Positions 63,748 through 64,000 of a stretch of 64,000 nt of DNA are shown here, piece by piece. Location: positions 19,024 to 83,023 of the forward strand of contig NZ_QKMR01000021.1 in assembly GCF_003208175.1 (NCBI RefSeq), given 5' to 3'. The notes below the pieces were generated by a model. That model worked only from the letters and a program-made list of their open reading frames with translations, did not search any database and was not told where the DNA came from. How positions within the stretch are numbered: position 1 is the first letter of the stretch; each line of letters starts with the position of its first letter. Source of the DNA: Ruminiclostridium sufflavum DSM 19573. GTDB lineage: Bacteria > Bacillota > Clostridia > Acetivibrionales > DSM-1351. The position numbers were made by a program, and so were the translations under genes.

Positions 63748-63767
63748 CGCGACAGAAGTTATACAAA

Positions 63768-63833
63768 AAAATCACCTTTTCGTTAAAATAGAGTTGTTCA
63801 AGCTACTAAATTAACGAGAGGAAAGGTGATTTT
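63768..63833 (+). promoter_or_regulatory. Leader hairpin masking the tnpA ribosome site
   Basis: AAATCACCTTT (63768-63778) pairs with AAAGGTGATTT (63822-63832) and, further in, CGTTAA pairs with TTAACG (63811-63816). The ribosome site GAGGAAAGG lies in the right arm, so the folded leader should hide it. This matches the known translational repression of IS200 transposases by a 5' leader hairpin. Confidence 0.7.
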
Positions 63834-63834
63834 A

Positions 63835-64000
63835 ATGGCAAATAAGGAACACAGCTTAGCTCACACAAAATGGATGTGTAAATATCATATAGTGTTCACT
63901 CCAAAGTATAGACGAAAGGCGATATATAATCAATACAAACAGAGTATCAGAGAAATTTTGATACAATTATGTAGCTACAAAGGAGTAGAGATACTTGAAG
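63835..64000 (+). CDS. tnpA: IS200/IS605-family TnpA transposase (partial)
   Basis: The first 55 codons of a Y1-type single-strand transposase, open to the window end. The N-terminus NKEHSLAHTKWMCKYHIVFTPKYRRK is typical of IS200 TnpA; the HUH metal-binding motif and the catalytic Tyr come later and are not visible. ATG start 6 bases after GAGGAAAGGTG. It cuts and joins single-stranded ends at hairpins. Intact as far as seen. Confidence 0.88.
   Translation, partial: MANKEHSLAHTKWMCKYHIVFTPKYRRKAIYNQYKQSIREILIQLCSYKGVEILE

Larger units (their letters stand above)
63720..64000 (+). mobile_element. IS200-type insertion sequence, left part, cut by the window end
   Basis: The element holds a left-end hairpin, a leader hairpin and the start of tnpA. 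The exact left boundary cannot be read because IS200 elements lack terminal inverted repeats and target duplications; 63720 is approximate, just outside the left-end hairpin. The right end lies outside the window. Confidence 0.75.

Overview
The window reads as a chromosomal segment of a low-GC, endospore-forming Firmicute of class Clostridia. The evidence is an AT-rich sequence with AGA/AGG as the usual Arg codons, strong AGGAGG ribosome binding sites, and clostridial sporulation genes: spoIIAA-spoIIAB-sigF and a spoVA cluster reduced to spoVAC-AD-AE. HprK, RapZ, YvcK, WhiA and IreB are also present. I cannot fix the genus; a cellulolytic-clostridia-like (cluster III) relative is a guess. Most genes lie on the + strand.

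Layout. 1-10.6 kb: end of cca, a DUF554 membrane protein, bioY on the minus strand with a visible BirA operator, two tRNA-Gly genes behind a consensus promoter, then hprK, a PHP phosphoesterase, murB, rapZ, yvcK, a glycogen debranching enzyme and whiA. 10.8-15.7 kb: the sporulation block spoIIAA, spoIIAB, sigF, a 54-residue membrane protein, spoVAC, spoVAD, spoVAE, with structured RNA-like repeats between genes. 15.8-28.8 kb: CheX, trmL, an M20 peptidase, a DUF2156 protein, gap, a copper module (copA with a fused CopZ-like tail, and csoR) behind a promoter with a CsoR-type operator, a FabV/TER enoyl reductase, a chemoreceptor and two alpha/beta hydrolases. 29-36.7 kb: lower glycolysis (pgk, tpiA, gpmI, eno) with two unknown genes inserted before eno, then secG. 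36.8-45.8 kb: an HD protein, a polysaccharide deacetylase, a two-component system with an unknown lipoprotein, RNase R, and on the minus strand a Crh-like HPr and a zinc-ribbon membrane protein.

45.9-58.9 kb is the most distinctive part. Two divergent operons flank a GntR/HutC regulator. The minus-strand operon holds a BtpA-family protein, an FGGY sugar kinase and a Cof-type HAD phosphatase. The plus-strand operon holds a YfcC-type transporter, a YtcJ-type amidohydrolase with an altered metal motif, two FrlC-like epimerases, a FrlB-like SIS deglycase, two FrlD-like PfkB kinases, a TIM-barrel amidohydrolase and a YjbQ protein. By analogy with the fructoselysine (frl) pathway I infer catabolism of a ketoamine (Amadori-type) compound, with extra steps. 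Arg codon use here shifts towards CGN, which suggests acquisition by transfer.

59-64 kb: a TrkH/KtrB potassium channel subunit, mtaB, ireB, ruvX, a DUF1292 protein, and the left part of an IS200-type element whose tnpA runs off the window.

How the parts connect: HprK and the Crh-like HPr could together link glycolytic state to carbon catabolite control. RapZ, YvcK and MurB link central carbon metabolism to envelope synthesis. The sporulation block provides forespore sigma-F control and the dipicolinate channel. All assignments are from reading motifs and context; no database search was run.
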